Assembly (NCBI RefSeq): GCF_024648885.1
Contig: NZ_JANBBF010000008.1
Location: 744,001 to 808,000, forward strand
Length of the DNA: 64,000 bases
Origin: Prauserella salsuginis
Lineage (GTDB): Bacteria > Actinomycetota > Actinomycetes > Mycobacteriales > Pseudonocardiaceae
Direction: 5' to 3'
The position numbers and the translations under genes are program-made. The notes under the pieces were generated by a model. The model did not search any database and was not told the origin of the DNA. It saw only the letters and a list, made by a program, of their open reading frames with translations. Below are positions 42,780 through 56,348 of this stretch, piece after piece. Each line of letters starts with the position of its first letter. The stretch's first letter is position 1.

Positions 42780-44051
42780 TCAGGAAAGACCGGGATACAG
42801 CGGGTGCTTCTTGGCGAGCAGCTCGACGCGCCCGCGCAGCTCACCGAGCGCGGCATCGCCGGTGCTCGGCTGCAGCGCACGGACGATGATGTCGGCTACC
42901 TCGGTGAAGTCCTCGGCACCGAAACCGCGCGTGGCCAGTGCCGGCGCGCCGACGCGCAGCCCCGACGTCACCATCGGCGGCCGCGGGTCGAACGGCACGG
43001 CGTTGCGGTTCACCGTGATGCCGATCTCGTGCAGCCGGTCCTCGGCCTGCTGTCCGTCCAACGTGGAGTTGACCAGGTCGACGAGCACCAGGTGGACGTC
43101 CGTACCGCCGGTCAGCACGCGCACTCCAGCCTCGGCCGCGTCGGACTCGGACAGCCGGTTCGCGAGGATCTTCGCGCCCTCGATCACGCGCTGCTGCCGC
43201 TCCTTGAACTCGTCGCTGGCAGCGATCTTCAGCGCGACGGCCTTGCCTGCGATGACGTGTTCGAGCGGACCGCCCTGCTGCCCGGGGAAGACCGCCGAGT
43301 TGATCTTCTTGGCGTACTCCTGCTTCGACAGCACGATGCCGCCGCGCGGACCGCCGAGCGTCTTGTGCGTCGTGGTGGTGACGACGTCGGCGTACGGCAC
43401 CGGGTTCGGGTGCAGGCCGGCGGCGACCAGACCGGCGAAGTGCGCCATGTCGACCATGAGCTTGGCGCCCACGGAATCGGCGATCCGGCGGAACTCGGCG
43501 AAGTCGAGCTGCCGCGGGTAGGCCGACCAGCCGGCGATGATCAACTGCGGCTTGTGCTCGCCGGCCAGCCGCTCGACCTCGGCCATGTCGATCAGACCGG
43601 TCTCCTTGTCGACATGGTAGGCCGCGACGTTGTAGAGCTTGCCGGAGAAGTTCAGCTTCATGCCGTGCGTCAGGTGGCCGCCGTGCGCGAGGTCCAGCCC
43701 GAGGATCGTGTCACCCGGGTTGAGCAGCGACACCATGGCGGCCGCGTTGGCCTGCGCGCCCGAGTGCGGCTGCACGTTGGCGTGCTCGGCGCCGAAGAGC
43801 GACTTGGCACGCTCGATCGCGAGGTCCTCGATGACGTCGACGTGCTCGCAGCCACCGTAGTACCGCTTGCCCGGGTAACCCTCGGCGTACTTGTTCGTCA
43901 GCACCGAGCCCTGCGCCTCGAGAACCGATACGGGCGCGAAGTTCTCGGAGGCGATCATCTCCAACGTCGACTGCTGGCGGCGCAGCTCGTCGCTGACGGC
44001 CGCCGCGACCTCAGGGTCTACAGTGGACAGATCGGCTTCGAACGAACTCAA
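42780..44051 (-). CDS. glyA: Serine hydroxymethyltransferase
   Basis: A 423-residue PLP enzyme. Seen: [15 protein letters not shown] with the PLP Lys, [25 protein letters not shown]. The start is TTG at 44051 with GGAGGG seven bases upstream; no better ATG fits the family N-terminus. It interconverts serine and glycine with tetrahydrofolate. It is the last gene of the glycine cleavage operon, 3 bp after gcvH, so it is presumably under the glycine riboswitch. Confidence 0.96.
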   Translation of the reverse strand: MSSFEADLSTVDPEVAAAVSDELRRQQSTLEMIASENFAPVSVLEAQGSVLTNKYAEGYPGKRYYGGCEHVDVIEDLAIERAKSLFGAEHANVQPHSGAQANAAAMVSLLNPGDTILGLDLAHGGHLTHGMKLNFSGKLYNVAAYHVDKETGLIDMAEVERLAGEHKPQLIIAGWSAYPRQLDFAEFRRIADSVGAKLMVDMAHFAGLVAAGLHPNPVPYADVVTTTTHKTLGGPRGGIVLSKQEYAKKINSAVFPGQQGGPLEHVIAGKAVALKIAASDEFKERQQRVIEGAKILANRLSESDAAEAGVRVLTGGTDVHLVLVDLVNSTLDGQQAEDRLHEIGITVNRNAVPFDPRPPMVTSGLRVGAPALATRGFGAEDFTEVADIIVRALQPSTGDAALGELRGRVELLAKKHPLYPGLS

Positions 44052-44054
44052 TGG

Positions 44055-44429
44055 TCAGCCCTCCTGGGTGAGCGCGGTATAGGCAGCGGCGTCCATCAGC
44101 TCCGGCATGCTCTCGACGCGGACCTTGAACAGCCAGCCTTGTTCATACGGATCGGAGTTCACGGACTCCGGGGTGTCGATGACGGCCTGGTTGACCTCCG
44201 TGATCTCGCCGTCGACCGGGGCGTAGATCTCACTGACCGACTTGGTCGACTCGATCTCGCCGCACGGCGTGCCCGCGCTCACCTCCGAACCGGCCTCCGG
44301 CAGTTCGACGAAGACGACGTCGCCGAGGGCCTCGGCCGCGAATGCGGTGATACCCACGGTGGCGACGTCACCGTCGACGGAGATCCACTCGTGTTCCTTG
44401 GTGTAGCGCAGGTTCTGGGGAATCGTCAT
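44055..44429 (-). CDS. gcvH: Glycine cleavage system H protein
   Basis: A 124-residue lipoyl carrier. Seen: lipoylation Lys in [17 protein letters not shown], with the standard start [15 protein letters not shown]. Shuttles the aminomethyl group between P, T and L proteins. ATG at 44429; an upstream open frame is only a shadow of gcvT. Confidence 0.96.
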   Translation of the reverse strand: MTIPQNLRYTKEHEWISVDGDVATVGITAFAAEALGDVVFVELPEAGSEVSAGTPCGEIESTKSVSEIYAPVDGEITEVNQAVIDTPESVNSDPYEQGWLFKVRVESMPELMDAAAYTALTQEG

Positions 44430-44439
44430 GTCAGGCCTT

Positions 44440-45519
44440 TCAGCGACGCTGGTAGAACGGCAGGGCGACCACCTCGACGGGTTCGAGGCGACCGCGGATG
44501 TCGGCGGACAGGGTGGTCCCGGGCTCCGAGCACCGGACGGGCACGTACGCCATGGCGATCGGATGCCCGAGAGTCGGCGAGAGTGCACCGCTGGTGATCT
44601 CCCCGACCTCGTCGTCGCCCTGCAGCACACGGTAGCCGTGCCGCGGCGCGCGCCGACCACTGCCGGTGAGCCCGACCAGGACCGTCTCCGGTGCGGGCCG
44701 GCCCTCGAGGGCCGCACGGCCGACGAAATCACCCTCCTTGTCGAACCGAACCACCCGGCCGAGGTTCGCCGCGAAGGGGGACCCGTCCGCGGAAAGCTCG
44801 TTGCCGTACAGCGGCATGCCCGCCTCGAGGCGAAGCGTGTCCCGACAGGCCAGACCGCACGGCACGATCCCGTGGCCCTGGCCCGCCTCGGTCAGCACCT
44901 GCCACACGGCGGCCGCGTCGTCGGCCGCGACGAACAGCTCGAAGCCGTCCTCGCCGGTGTATCCGGTGCGTGCGAGCAGCACGTCCCGCCCAGCGACAGT
45001 GGTCGGCACGCTCGCGTAGTACTTCAGCGTGGACAGGTCCGCGTCGCTGACGGCGCCGACGATGGCCGCAGAGGTCGGACCCTGCACCGCGATCAGAGCG
45101 GTCTCGGCGGAACGGTCGGTGACCGTCGTGTCGAACCCCTCGGCGCGGCGCACCAGTTCGGCCGACACCTCGGCGGCGTTGCCCGCGTTGGCGACCACCA
45201 GGTAGCGCTCCTCGGCGAGGCGGTAGACGACCAGGTCGTCGACCACACCGCCGCGCTCGTTGCACATCATGGTGTACCGGGCGCGGCCCACGGCCACGGC
45301 CGACAGCTTTCCGCTGAACGCGTAGTCGAGCGCATCGGCGGCCTGCGGACCGGCCAGTTCGATCTCGCCCATGTGCGAGAGGTCGAACAGCCCGGACGCC
45401 TCGCGCACCGCCCGGTGTTCGGCGAGGTCGCTGGAGTACCGCACCGGCATGTCCCAGCCGGCGAAGTCGGTGAACGACGCGCCCAGTCCACTGTGGACGT
45501 CGTGTAGCGGAGTCTTCAT
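44440..45519 (-). CDS. gcvT: Glycine cleavage system T protein (aminomethyltransferase)
   Basis: A 359-residue folate-dependent aminomethyltransferase. Seen: [53 protein letters not shown]. It makes methylenetetrahydrofolate and ammonia from the H-bound aminomethyl group. ATG at 45519, four bases after the gcvP stop. Confidence 0.96.
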   Translation of the reverse strand: MKTPLHDVHSGLGASFTDFAGWDMPVRYSSDLAEHRAVREASGLFDLSHMGEIELAGPQAADALDYAFSGKLSAVAVGRARYTMMCNERGGVVDDLVVYRLAEERYLVVANAGNAAEVSAELVRRAEGFDTTVTDRSAETALIAVQGPTSAAIVGAVSDADLSTLKYYASVPTTVAGRDVLLARTGYTGEDGFELFVAADDAAAVWQVLTEAGQGHGIVPCGLACRDTLRLEAGMPLYGNELSADGSPFAANLGRVVRFDKEGDFVGRAALEGRPAPETVLVGLTGSGRRAPRHGYRVLQGDDEVGEITSGALSPTLGHPIAMAYVPVRCSEPGTTLSADIRGRLEPVEVVALPFYQRR

Positions 45520-45523
45520 CGTC

Positions 45524-48367
<2,844 letters not shown>

Positions 48368-48414
48368 CGAGGAGCTCCTTTCAAGCGCATGACAGGGATA
48401 CCCGCCACGCTGGG

Positions 48415-48600
48415 AACTCCCCCTCTGTCATGACACCTGAGAGTTTCACCGTGCGTACACGGCTTTCACCTTGGGTGAGGCTCACCTGAGCCCACTTTCC
48501 AGAGTGGCCTCACCATGGCGGTAACGGTACCTGAGAGATTGTGGGGTCTTTGCTCCTTCGGCGCCTCGTGCTACCAGCGCACGAGGTCTCTCCCGCTCAT
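48415..48600 (-). ncRNA. Tandem glycine riboswitch
   Basis: On the minus strand, GCGGGAGAG, CGCCGAAGGAGCAA and CTCTCAGGTACCGTTACCGCC form the first aptamer; the second has AAGGTGAAAGCCGTG, AAACTCTCAGGT and GACAGAGGGGGA. This matches the conserved glycine aptamer elements in order, tandem with a short linker, and ends about 50 bases before gcvP. Glycine binding would switch on expression of the operon. Confidence 0.93.
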
Positions 48601-48829
48601 GGTTCGAGCAGCCTCGATCTTCGGTTATCAGGGGGTTAAACGTACGCGTCGGGATTGACCGAGTCCACCCTGTGCGCCTCGGCAGTGACGTATACCGCCA
48701 CGGCGTCGACCCGCCGAAGGACCTCCGGCTACTCTCGGTATCCGGAGGTCTCTGCGCGCTGCCGCGCCCCGGCACAGCGACGCCGAGTCCACCACCGCCC
48801 GGTGCTCGCGGTCTCGACGCCCGCCCTGG

Positions 48830-49912
48830 TCAGCGCGCGAGTGTGGCGCACAGTCCCCGGACGGCCGCACGACCCGCCCGGCTGGCGCCGACCGTGCTCG
48901 CCGACGGACCGTAGCCGACGAGATGCACGCGCGGTTCCGCCACGACCTCCGTTCCGTTCATCCGGATGCCGCCTCCCCGTTCTCGCAGCCCCAGCGGCGC
49001 CAGGTGGTCGAGGGCCGCGCGGAACCCGGTGGCCCACAGAATGACGTCGGCACGCTGCTCGGTGCCGTCCGCCCAGACGACGCCGTGCGGGGTGATGCGC
49101 TCGAACATCGGCCTGCGGTCGAGAACACCGGCCTCTCTCGCGGCGCGGACCTCCGGCGTCAGCATCAACCCGGTCACGCTGACGACACTGCGCGGCGGCC
49201 TGCCCTCCCGAACCCGCGCGTCGACCGCAGCGACGACCTCGCGGCCGTACTCGGGCGTGAACTCCTCGTCGCGGAACACGGGCGGCGTGCGCGTGACCCA
49301 CGTCGTTTCCGCAGCGATCGGGGCGATCTCCAACAGCTGCTGGACGGCCGAACTGCCCCCGCCGACGACCACGACACGCCGATCCCGGAACTCGTGGGCG
49401 CCGGTGTAGTCGGCGGTGTGTAGCTGGCGGCCCGCGAAGGTCTCCCGGCCCGGGTAATACGGCCGGAACGGGCGATCCCATGTGCCGGTCGCGTTGACGA
49501 TCCCCCTGGCCAGCCACGACTCGGTGGGCGTCTCAACGAGGAAACCGTCCCGGTCGTCGCCGGAATAGCGGACGGTGCGGACATCGGCGGGCCGGTGCAC
49601 CGGAAGGTCGAAGGTGTGTTCGTAGCGGGCGAAGTACTCGCTGACCACCTCGGACGCAGGCCTGTCCTGGTCGGCCTCGCCCAACGCGAGCCCTGGCAGA
49701 TCGTGCAATCCGTGCACTCCGCCGAGCCGCAACGACGGCCACCGGTACTGCCAGGCACCGCCCGCTCGTTTGGCGTGGTCGAGGACCACGAATTCGGAGG
49801 CCGGTGCGAGCCCGGCGCGGCGGAGGAAATACGCGGCGGACAACCCGGCTTGCCCCGCGCCGATGACGACGACTTCCGCAGTGTGGTCGGCCCGCATGCC
49901 CGGTTCAACCAC
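48830..49912 (-). CDS. Flavin-dependent monooxygenase (FMO/BVMO-like)
   Basis: A 360-residue FAD/NADPH enzyme. Seen: FAD motif VVVIGAGQAGLSAAYFLRR, FRPYYPGRETFAGRQLHT (FMO-type FxGxxxHT region), NADP motif VVVVGGGSSAVQQL and ILWATGF. Start GTG 49912; ATG at 49897 is an alternative. It is shorter than most Baeyer-Villiger enzymes. It adds one oxygen to an S-, N- or keto-group; substrate unknown. Its direction matches gcvP but it is separated by about 220 bp. Confidence 0.85.
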   Translation of the reverse strand: MVEPGMRADHTAEVVVIGAGQAGLSAAYFLRRAGLAPASEFVVLDHAKRAGGAWQYRWPSLRLGGVHGLHDLPGLALGEADQDRPASEVVSEYFARYEHTFDLPVHRPADVRTVRYSGDDRDGFLVETPTESWLARGIVNATGTWDRPFRPYYPGRETFAGRQLHTADYTGAHEFRDRRVVVVGGGSSAVQQLLEIAPIAAETTWVTRTPPVFRDEEFTPEYGREVVAAVDARVREGRPPRSVVSVTGLMLTPEVRAAREAGVLDRRPMFERITPHGVVWADGTEQRADVILWATGFRAALDHLAPLGLRERGGGIRMNGTEVVAEPRVHLVGYGPSASTVGASRAGRAAVRGLCATLAR

Positions 49913-49937
49913 ACGCTCGTGCCGCTCATTCCGCAGG

Positions 49938-49966
49938 CCCGGCCCGGCCGGTAGAGCCGGACCGGG
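49938..49966 (-). terminator. GC-rich hairpin after the coxG-like gene
   Basis: CCCGGCCCGGC (49938-49948) and GCCGGACCGGG (49956-49966) pair with one mismatch, directly after the stop at 49974. No T run. Confidence 0.45.
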
Positions 49967-49973
49967 CTCGTAC

Positions 49974-50813
49974 TCAGCTCCCGCCGGTGTCGCCGCCCTG
50001 CTTCTTGCCGCACAGCATCCGGATGATCGCGATCACGCCGATCAGCGCGACGAGGCCGCCGATCACCGGGGCGGCACGTTTGGCGACCGATGCGCCCGCG
50101 TAGTCGAACAGGTCGATGGCCTCCGCTTCCTGTCCGCCGCCGGGTTTGACCGACTCGAGCTGCGGCTTCTCCGGCTGCGGGGGCGGCGAGGCAGCGGCCG
50201 CACCGCTGGCGAGCCCCGGGCCCGTCCCGGCACCCGGAGTGGTGTCCCGGCCCGCCGATTCCGCGGCACCCGACGAACCGCCGGCAGAACCCGCGGCCGT
50301 TGACCCCGCTGCTCCCGCCGACGCTGCCGTGCCCGCAGAACCCGCGTCCGCCGAACCCGCGCCCGCCGAGTCCGTGCCCAGTTCGGCCGACAGGTTGCCG
50401 GCGAAGCTGTCGAGGATCTTGCCGCCGACCTCGGAGATCATGCCGCGGCCGAACTGCGCGGGCTTGCCGGTCACGTTCAGGTCGGTCGCGACCTCACCCT
50501 TCGTGGTCTCACCCTCGGCGGTCAGAGTGACGGTGACCGTCGCCGCTGCCGTCCCCGCGCCGCGAGAGTCCTTGCCCGAGGCCTTGATCGTGATCTGCCG
50601 GGACGCCTCGTTCTTGTCGAGAAACTCGCCACTGCCCTTGTAGAGCAGGGAGACCGGGCCCAGCTTGACCTTCACCGTGCCCTTGAACGTGTCGCCCTCG
50701 ACGGCCGTCAGCGTTGCCCCGGGCATGCACGGTGCCACGCGCTCCGGGTCGATGATCGCCTTCCACACCTCGTCGATGGGTGCCGGGACGGTGAATTCGT
50801 GGTCCAGCCGCAC
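49974..50813 (-). CDS. CoxG-like SRPBCC membrane-anchored protein
   Basis: A 279-residue protein. Seen: N-terminal CoxG/SRPBCC domain (FTVPAPIDEVWKAIIDPERVAPCMPGATL, GRGMISEVGGKILDSFAGNL), then a ~90-residue Ala/Gly/Ser/Pro-rich linker and a C-terminal hydrophobic anchor (VIGGLVALIGVIAIIRML). GTG at 50813 with GGAGGTC upstream. CoxG in carboxydotrophs is implicated in anchoring the Cox dehydrogenase to the membrane. The long linker is notable. It is last in the coxSLM-coxG direction. Confidence 0.85.
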   Translation of the reverse strand: MRLDHEFTVPAPIDEVWKAIIDPERVAPCMPGATLTAVEGDTFKGTVKVKLGPVSLLYKGSGEFLDKNEASRQITIKASGKDSRGAGTAAATVTVTLTAEGETTKGEVATDLNVTGKPAQFGRGMISEVGGKILDSFAGNLSAELGTDSAGAGSADAGSAGTAASAGAAGSTAAGSAGGSSGAAESAGRDTTPGAGTGPGLASGAAAASPPPQPEKPQLESVKPGGGQEAEAIDLFDYAGASVAKRAAPVIGGLVALIGVIAIIRMLCGKKQGGDTGGS

Positions 50814-50916
50814 GGGCCGACCTCCTTCCTCGATGCCTGCGCTCGGTGGCGCACTCGTCTCGTGCTCCGGCGGCGGTCGGAGCCCGTTCTCCTTCCGGAG
50901 GGGTTACCGTCGCCGC

Positions 50917-50975
50917 CCTGTGTCATGCGGGCCTGTGTCATGCGGGCTTGGTCATGCGGGCCTGTGTCGTGCAGG
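50917..50975. repeat. Four imperfect 15-bp direct repeats upstream of coxG
   Basis: CCTGTGTCATGCGGG at 50917 and 50932, a 14-bp variant at 50947, and CCTGTGTCGTGCAGG at 50961. Located in the 283-bp gap between coxM and coxG; may be a slippage repeat or a regulatory array. Confidence 0.7.
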
Positions 50976-51096
50976 CTCGGGTCCTGCGGCCCAAGCCGTG
51001 CGGACCCGAGCAGTCGGTGCGCCGCTCCCGCCCCGCGGACGTACCGCGAGGGCACCGCGGACAGGCCGCCCGCGGTGCCCTCGTCGGTCACGGCGT

Positions 51097-51951
51097 TCAG
51101 CCCGCCATCGCCGCCTCAACGGCACGTCCCGTAAGCACCTTCGCCAGGTGCTGGCGGTACTCCACGTCGGCGTTGCCGTCGACGGTCGGGCTCGTGCCCT
51201 CGGCAGCGTGTTCGGCTGCCGCGCGGATCGTCTCGGCGTCGGCGGACCTGCCCACGAGAGCCTGTTCCACCGCGGTCGCCCGGACCGGGATGGAGGCCAT
51301 GTTGGTCAGTCCGATCCGCGCCTCGGCGACCGTGCCGCCCTCGGCGCGCACGGTGGCGGCCACTGCGACCATCGACCACGCCTGGGCCACCCGGTTGAAC
51401 TTCTCGTAGTGCGCCGTCCAGCCCGTGTGCTTCGGCACGCGAACCTCCACGAGGATGTCCTCGGGAGCCAGCGACGTCGTGAAGAAGTCCTGGAAGAACT
51501 CGGCGGCCGACACGGTGCGCCGGCCCCCGGTTCCCTGGATGACCATCTCGGCGTCCAGCGCCAGCGCCGGGGCGAGCAGATCACCCGCGGGGTCGGCGTG
51601 TGCGAGCGAACCACCGAACGTGCCGCGGTGCCGCACCTGCGGGTCCGCCACCGTGTCCGTGGCCCTGGCCAGCAGCAGCGCATGGTCGTGCACGAGCGGA
51701 TCACGCTGCACGTCGTAGTGCGTGGTCATCGCACCGATCACGACGGCATCGCCCTCGTCACGCACGCCCTTCAGCTCGCCGATCTTGCCCAGGTCCACGA
51801 CCGTGGTCGGTGCGGCGAGGCGCATCCGCAGCACGGGCAGCAGACTCTGCCCGCCTGCCAGCACCTTGGCGTCCTCGCCCGCGTCGGCGAGCGCACGCAC
51901 CGCTTCATCCACAGTGGACGGTGCTACGTAGTCGAACGGAGCGGGGATCAC
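51097..51951 (-). CDS. coxM: Molybdenum hydroxylase FAD subunit (CoxM)
   Basis: A 284-residue FAD-binding subunit. Seen: VLAGGQSLLPVLRMRLA, GAMTTHYDV, RHRGTFGGSLAHADPAGDL (the conserved FAD-binding TxGG block). GTG start at 51951 overlaps the coxL stop. Passes electrons from the Fe-S subunit to the acceptor. Confidence 0.93.
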   Translation of the reverse strand: MIPAPFDYVAPSTVDEAVRALADAGEDAKVLAGGQSLLPVLRMRLAAPTTVVDLGKIGELKGVRDEGDAVVIGAMTTHYDVQRDPLVHDHALLLARATDTVADPQVRHRGTFGGSLAHADPAGDLLAPALALDAEMVIQGTGGRRTVSAAEFFQDFFTTSLAPEDILVEVRVPKHTGWTAHYEKFNRVAQAWSMVAVAATVRAEGGTVAEARIGLTNMASIPVRATAVEQALVGRSADAETIRAAAEHAAEGTSPTVDGNADVEYRQHLAKVLTGRAVEAAMAG

Positions 51952-54389
51952 TGCGCACCTCCGTGTGCTGAGTCGATCGAGCCGAGTCCGCCGCCGGCCT
52001 CGGCGCCGGGGCCACCTGCTGCCGTGTCACCCTTGTGCACGGCACGCCACACGCGCATCGGACTGAGCGGCATCTCAATGTCGTTGACACCGCGATGCCG
52101 CACCGCGTCCACGACCGCGTTGACCACGGCCGGCGTCGAGGCGATGGTGCCCGCCTCACCGACGCCCTTGACGCCGAGCGGATTCGACGTCGCGGCCGTC
52201 TCGGTGCGGTCGGTGGTGAACGAAGGCAGGTCCATCGCCGACGGCACCAGGTAATCGGCGAACGTGCCCGAGGTGAGCGTGCCGAACTCGTCGTACACCG
52301 CTTCCTCGTACAGCGCCTGGGCGATGCCCTGCGCCAGCCCGCCGTGCATCTGGCCTTCGACGATCAGCGGGTTGATGACCTTGCCGATGTCGTCGACGCA
52401 GACGTACGAGCGCAGCCGCACCTGACCGGTCTCGGTGTCGACCTCCGTGGCGCACAGGTGTGTGCCGTGCGGGAACGAGAAGTTCTCGGGGTCGAACACC
52501 GCCTCGGAGTCCAGCGTGGGCTCCACGCCGTCCGGCAGGTCGTGTGCCGCGAACACCGCGAGGGCGATGTCCTGGATCGCCGTCGAGGTGTCGGTGCCCC
52601 GGACGGTGAACTTGCCGTCGGCGAATTCGAGGTCGTCCTCGGAGGCCTCCATCAGATGCGCGGCGACCTTGCGGGCCTTGGCGATCACCTTCTCCGCGGC
52701 CTTGACCACGGCGATACCACCGACGGTCAGCGACCGCGAACCGTAGGTGTCGAGTCCCTTGTGCGAGGACTGCGTGTCGCCGTGCAGGATCTCGATGTCG
52801 TCGAATCCCACTCCGAGCTGGTCGGCGACGATCTGGCTCCAGGCCGTCTCGTGGCCCTGACCGTGCGGGGAGGCACCCGTCACCACCTCGACCTTGCCGG
52901 TCGGCAGCATGCGGATCGCCGCGTGCTCCCAGCCGCCTGCGCCGTAGTCGAGCGAGCCGAGCACGCGCGACGGCGCGAGGCCGCACATCTCGGTGAACGT
53001 CGAGATGCCGATGCCGAGCTGCACCCGGTCGCCCCGGTCGCGACGTTCGGCCTGCTCGCGGCGTAGGCCGTCGTAGTCGAACAGCTGCATCGCCTTCGCG
53101 GTGGCGGCCTCGTAGTTGCCCGAGTCGTAGGTCAACGTCGAGACCGTGGTGTACGGGAACTCGTCGTGAGCGATCCAGTTCTTCTCGCGCAGCTGCATCG
53201 GGTCCATGCCGAGCTCGGCCGCGAGCTCGTCCATGATCCGCTCGATGGCGAACGTCGCCTCGGGCCGCCCCGCCCCGCGATAGGCGTCGGTCAGGGTGGT
53301 GTTGGTGAACACGGTGGTGCAGGAGAAGCGGTACGCCGGGATCTTGTAGATCGCGTTGAACATGAACGCGCCCAGCACCGGAACACCGCCGCCGACGATG
53401 CCCAGGTAGGCACCCATGTCGGCCAGCAGGTCCACCTTCAGCCCCGTGATGGTGCCGTCCCGCGAGGCCGAGATCGTGATGTCCTGCATCTGGTCACGGC
53501 CGTGGTGGGCGGAGACCATGGTCTCGGAGCGCGACTCGGTCCATTTCACGGGCTTGCCGAGCTTCTGCGCCACGACCACGGCGGCGCATTCCTCCGGCGT
53601 CACCGCGAGCTTGCCGCCGAAGCCGCCGCCGACGTCGGGCGCGATCACCCGCACGTGGTGCTCAGGCAGGCCGAGCGTCATGGCCACCATGGTCTTGAGG
53701 ATGTGCGGCACCTGGGTGGCCGACCACATGGTCAGCTGCGGCGCCGTCGGGTCCACGACCACCGACCGCGGCTCCATGAACGCAGGCACCAGCCGCTGCT
53801 GCCGGAATCGCCGCGTCACCACGACGTCCGAGCTGCTGATCGCCTGCTGCACGTCGCCGCCCGAACCGGCCTGGGACGAGTCGAAGATCCACTCCGCGCT
53901 CTTGTTCGTGCCCATGTCCTCGTGCACCAGCGGCGCGCCGTCGGCCACCGCGTTGTCGAGGCCCAGCACCACGGGCAGATCCTCGTAGTCGACGTCGATC
54001 TCCGCGAGCGCGTCCTCCGCCTCGGCGGCACTGCGCGCGATGACCGCGGCGACCGCCTCACCCGCGAAGTTCACGGTCCCCTGGGCGAGCATCGGCCTGC
54101 GCGGGGTCTTCTGGTCCGGGGTGATCGGCCAGGCATTGGGCATGCCGACCTCCCCGCCGGGGTCGAGGTCGTCGCCGGTGTACACGGCGATCACACCCGG
54201 CATCTCCTTGGCCGCCGACGTGTCCATGGCGGTGATCCGCGCGTGGGCCGTCGGGCTGCGCAGCAGTGCCATGTGCACCATGCCGGGCAGCGTGATGTTG
54301 TCGGTCCAGCGAGTGCGGCCGGTGATGAGGCGCTCGTCCTCCTTCCGGACACGCGCCCGCCCGACCTCGGGCTCGGCCATGGCGGTCAT
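51948..54389 (-). CDS. coxL: Molybdenum hydroxylase large subunit, form II CoxL type
   Basis: An 813-residue MCD-binding catalytic subunit. Seen: [12 protein letters not shown] start, [16 protein letters not shown], the active-site loop [13 protein letters not shown], and [10 protein letters not shown] with the Glu base. The loop AYRGAGR marks form II (putative CODH); form I (true CO dehydrogenase) has AYxCSFR. Function as CO dehydrogenase is therefore uncertain; aldehyde, purine or aromatic substrates are possible. Overlaps coxS (ATGA). Confidence 0.93.
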   Translation of the reverse strand: MTAMAEPEVGRARVRKEDERLITGRTRWTDNITLPGMVHMALLRSPTAHARITAMDTSAAKEMPGVIAVYTGDDLDPGGEVGMPNAWPITPDQKTPRRPMLAQGTVNFAGEAVAAVIARSAAEAEDALAEIDVDYEDLPVVLGLDNAVADGAPLVHEDMGTNKSAEWIFDSSQAGSGGDVQQAISSSDVVVTRRFRQQRLVPAFMEPRSVVVDPTAPQLTMWSATQVPHILKTMVAMTLGLPEHHVRVIAPDVGGGFGGKLAVTPEECAAVVVAQKLGKPVKWTESRSETMVSAHHGRDQMQDITISASRDGTITGLKVDLLADMGAYLGIVGGGVPVLGAFMFNAIYKIPAYRFSCTTVFTNTTLTDAYRGAGRPEATFAIERIMDELAAELGMDPMQLREKNWIAHDEFPYTTVSTLTYDSGNYEAATAKAMQLFDYDGLRREQAERRDRGDRVQLGIGISTFTEMCGLAPSRVLGSLDYGAGGWEHAAIRMLPTGKVEVVTGASPHGQGHETAWSQIVADQLGVGFDDIEILHGDTQSSHKGLDTYGSRSLTVGGIAVVKAAEKVIAKARKVAAHLMEASEDDLEFADGKFTVRGTDTSTAIQDIALAVFAAHDLPDGVEPTLDSEAVFDPENFSFPHGTHLCATEVDTETGQVRLRSYVCVDDIGKVINPLIVEGQMHGGLAQGIAQALYEEAVYDEFGTLTSGTFADYLVPSAMDLPSFTTDRTETAATSNPLGVKGVGEAGTIASTPAVVNAVVDAVRHRGVNDIEMPLSPMRVWRAVHKGDTAAGGPGAEAGGGLGSIDSAHGGAQ

Positions 54390-54919
54390 GCGTCACCTCC
54401 GACGCCTGTCGTGGTCCGCTCGCCGCCGGCGACCTGCTCGGCCTCCGGGCCGGCGCCCGGCCGCATATGACCGGCCGCATCGCGTACGGCGCGGACGATG
54501 TTCTGGTAGCCGGTGCAGCGGCAGAGGTTGCCTTCGAGTCCTTCGCGGACGGCCTCCTCGTCGGGGTTCGGATTGTCGGCCAGCAGATCGATCGACTGCA
54601 TGATCATGCCGGGCGTGCAGAACCCGCACTGCAGCGCGTGGTTGTCGCGGAAGGCCTGCTGCACCGGGTGGAGCTGCCCGTCGCGGGCGAGCCCTTCCAC
54701 GGTGGTGACCTCGCCCTCGTCCGCCTGGACGGCCAGCACCGAACAGGACTTCACACTCTGCCCGTTCAGGTGCACCGTGCAGGCGCCGCAGTTACTGGTG
54801 TCGCAACCAACCACGGTTCCGGTCTTGCCGAGCTTCTCCCGCAGGTGATGTACGAGCAGGGTTCGTGGTTCGACGTCGTCCGTGTAGCTGGTCCCGTCGA
54901 CGGTGACGGTGATGCGCAT
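54386..54919 (-). CDS. coxS: Molybdenum hydroxylase [2Fe-2S] subunit (CoxS)
   Basis: A 177-residue iron-sulfur subunit. Seen: plant-type cluster [11 protein letters not shown] and the second cluster CGFCTPGMI plus [15 protein letters not shown] at 54919 with AGGAGGCCCC upstream; the open frame extends further without support. The tail is Gly-rich and longer than usual. Confidence 0.94.
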   Translation of the reverse strand: MRITVTVDGTSYTDDVEPRTLLVHHLREKLGKTGTVVGCDTSNCGACTVHLNGQSVKSCSVLAVQADEGEVTTVEGLARDGQLHPVQQAFRDNHALQCGFCTPGMIMQSIDLLADNPNPDEEAVREGLEGNLCRCTGYQNIVRAVRDAAGHMRPGAGPEAEQVAGGERTTTGVGGDA

Positions 54920-55223
54920 GGGGCCTCCTGTGGTGGCTCGGTCCGCCGGATGTGGACGGGCCGCGTGGAACGGCCGGAACCGACCGCCGCCTACGGTGAT
55001 CGGCTTCACACTCGAGCCTGCTACGTCTGCGGTCAGTCGACAACCCCGATCATGGGTGCGCGTCCGGGTGATTTCGGCATTCGCGGAGTTCAGCTAGGGA
55101 GACCGCATTCCGGTCGCGCCGCTTATCCCCCGATCGGTGGTACGAACGGTCCGTTCACGCCACCGTCGTTGCGCCACACCCCGTAGCCGGACGTGTACCG
55201 CCGGCACGCCCGAGCGCGCACCG
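54920..55223. other. Intergenic region upstream of coxS
   Basis: 304 bp between xdhC and coxS. It holds GAACGGTCCGTTC at 55144-55156, a perfect palindrome about 225 bp from the coxS start that could be an operator. No gene recognised. Confidence 0.5.
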
Positions 55224-56348
55224 TCAACGCTGCTGTTCGGCGTGGATGCGGCCGTCGACGTCGGTCAGCCTGCGGCCACCACCGCCCCACTTCAGCGCGA
55301 TGATCTCCGCGGCGATGGACACCGCGGTCTCCTCCGGCGTCCGCGCACCGAGATCCAATCCGATCGGTGAGGCGAGCCGTTTGAGCTCGGCGTCGGTCAG
55401 CCCGGCCTCGCGGAGCCGCGCCAGCCGGTCGTCGTGGGTACGCCGCGACCCCATCGCCCCGACGTAGCCGACGTCGAGCCGCAACGCGACCTCCAGCACC
55501 GGCACGTCGAACTTCGGATCGTGTGTGAGCACGGCGACCACGGTGCGGCGGTCGATCCGCCCCGCATCGGCCTCGGCCTTCAAGTACCGGTGCGGCCAGT
55601 CGACGACCACCTCGTCGGCCTCGGGGAACCGGGTCGTCGTCGCGAACACCGGGCGCGCGTCGCACACCGTCACCTCGTAGCCGAGATACGCACCCATGCG
55701 GGCCATGGCCGCGGCGAAGTCGATCGCACCGAACACCAGCATCCGCGGCGGCGGTTCGAAGGTGTTGACGAACACCGACATCCCCTCGCCGCGCCGCTGC
55801 CCGTCCGGTCCGTAGTGCAGGGTGCCGGAGCGACCACCGGCGAGCATGCCGCGGGCGTCGTCGAGCACCGCGTCGTCGATGCGCTCCGAGCCCAGCCCGC
55901 CGCGGGCGTCCTCGGGCCACACGAGCATCCGCCTGCCCCGCAGCTCGGCGTCGGGGTGCTCGATCGTGGTCACCAGGGCGACCGGAGTGCCGTCCCGCAC
56001 CGACGAGACGAGCTCCGGCAGGTCCGGCATGGACTCCCGGTCGATGCGCTCGACGAAGATGTCGATGATGCCGCCGCAGGTGAGACCGACGGCGAACGCG
56101 TCGTCGTCGCTGACGCCGTACCGCTGCAGCACCGGGGCGCCGTCGGAGATCACCTGTTGCGCGAGTTCGTAGACGGCTCCTTCGACGCAGCCACCGGACA
56201 CGCTGCCGACCGCTTCCCCGTCGGCGCCCACCAGCATCGCCGCCCCGGGTGCGCGCGGTGCCGACGAGAAGGTCGCGACGACCGTGCCGACGCCGACCGT
56301 CTCCCCCGCCTCCCACCGGCGGTACACCTCGTCCAGCACGTCATGCAT
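55224..56348 (-). CDS. XdhC-family molybdenum cofactor insertion/maturation protein
   Basis: A 374-residue XdhC/CoxF-like protein. Seen: VVATFSSAPRAPGAAMLVGADG, GSVSGGCVEGAVYE, LTCGGIIDIFVE, and the C-terminal Rossmann domain FGAIDFAAAMARMGAYLGY ... YVGAMGSRRTH. ATG at 56348 has GGAGGTCCGAG and overlaps the VWA gene's stop by eight bases. It sulfurates or delivers MCD cofactor for the molybdenum hydroxylase. Confidence 0.9.
   Translation of the reverse strand: MHDVLDEVYRRWEAGETVGVGTVVATFSSAPRAPGAAMLVGADGEAVGSVSGGCVEGAVYELAQQVISDGAPVLQRYGVSDDDAFAVGLTCGGIIDIFVERIDRESMPDLPELVSSVRDGTPVALVTTIEHPDAELRGRRMLVWPEDARGGLGSERIDDAVLDDARGMLAGGRSGTLHYGPDGQRRGEGMSVFVNTFEPPPRMLVFGAIDFAAAMARMGAYLGYEVTVCDARPVFATTTRFPEADEVVVDWPHRYLKAEADAGRIDRRTVVAVLTHDPKFDVPVLEVALRLDVGYVGAMGSRRTHDDRLARLREAGLTDAELKRLASPIGLDLGARTPEETAVSIAAEIIALKWGGGGRRLTDVDGRIHAEQQR

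Noticed and set aside
51948-54389. A genuine CO dehydrogenase claim
   Set aside because: The active-site loop is the form II type (AYRGAGR), so CO oxidation cannot be asserted from sequence.
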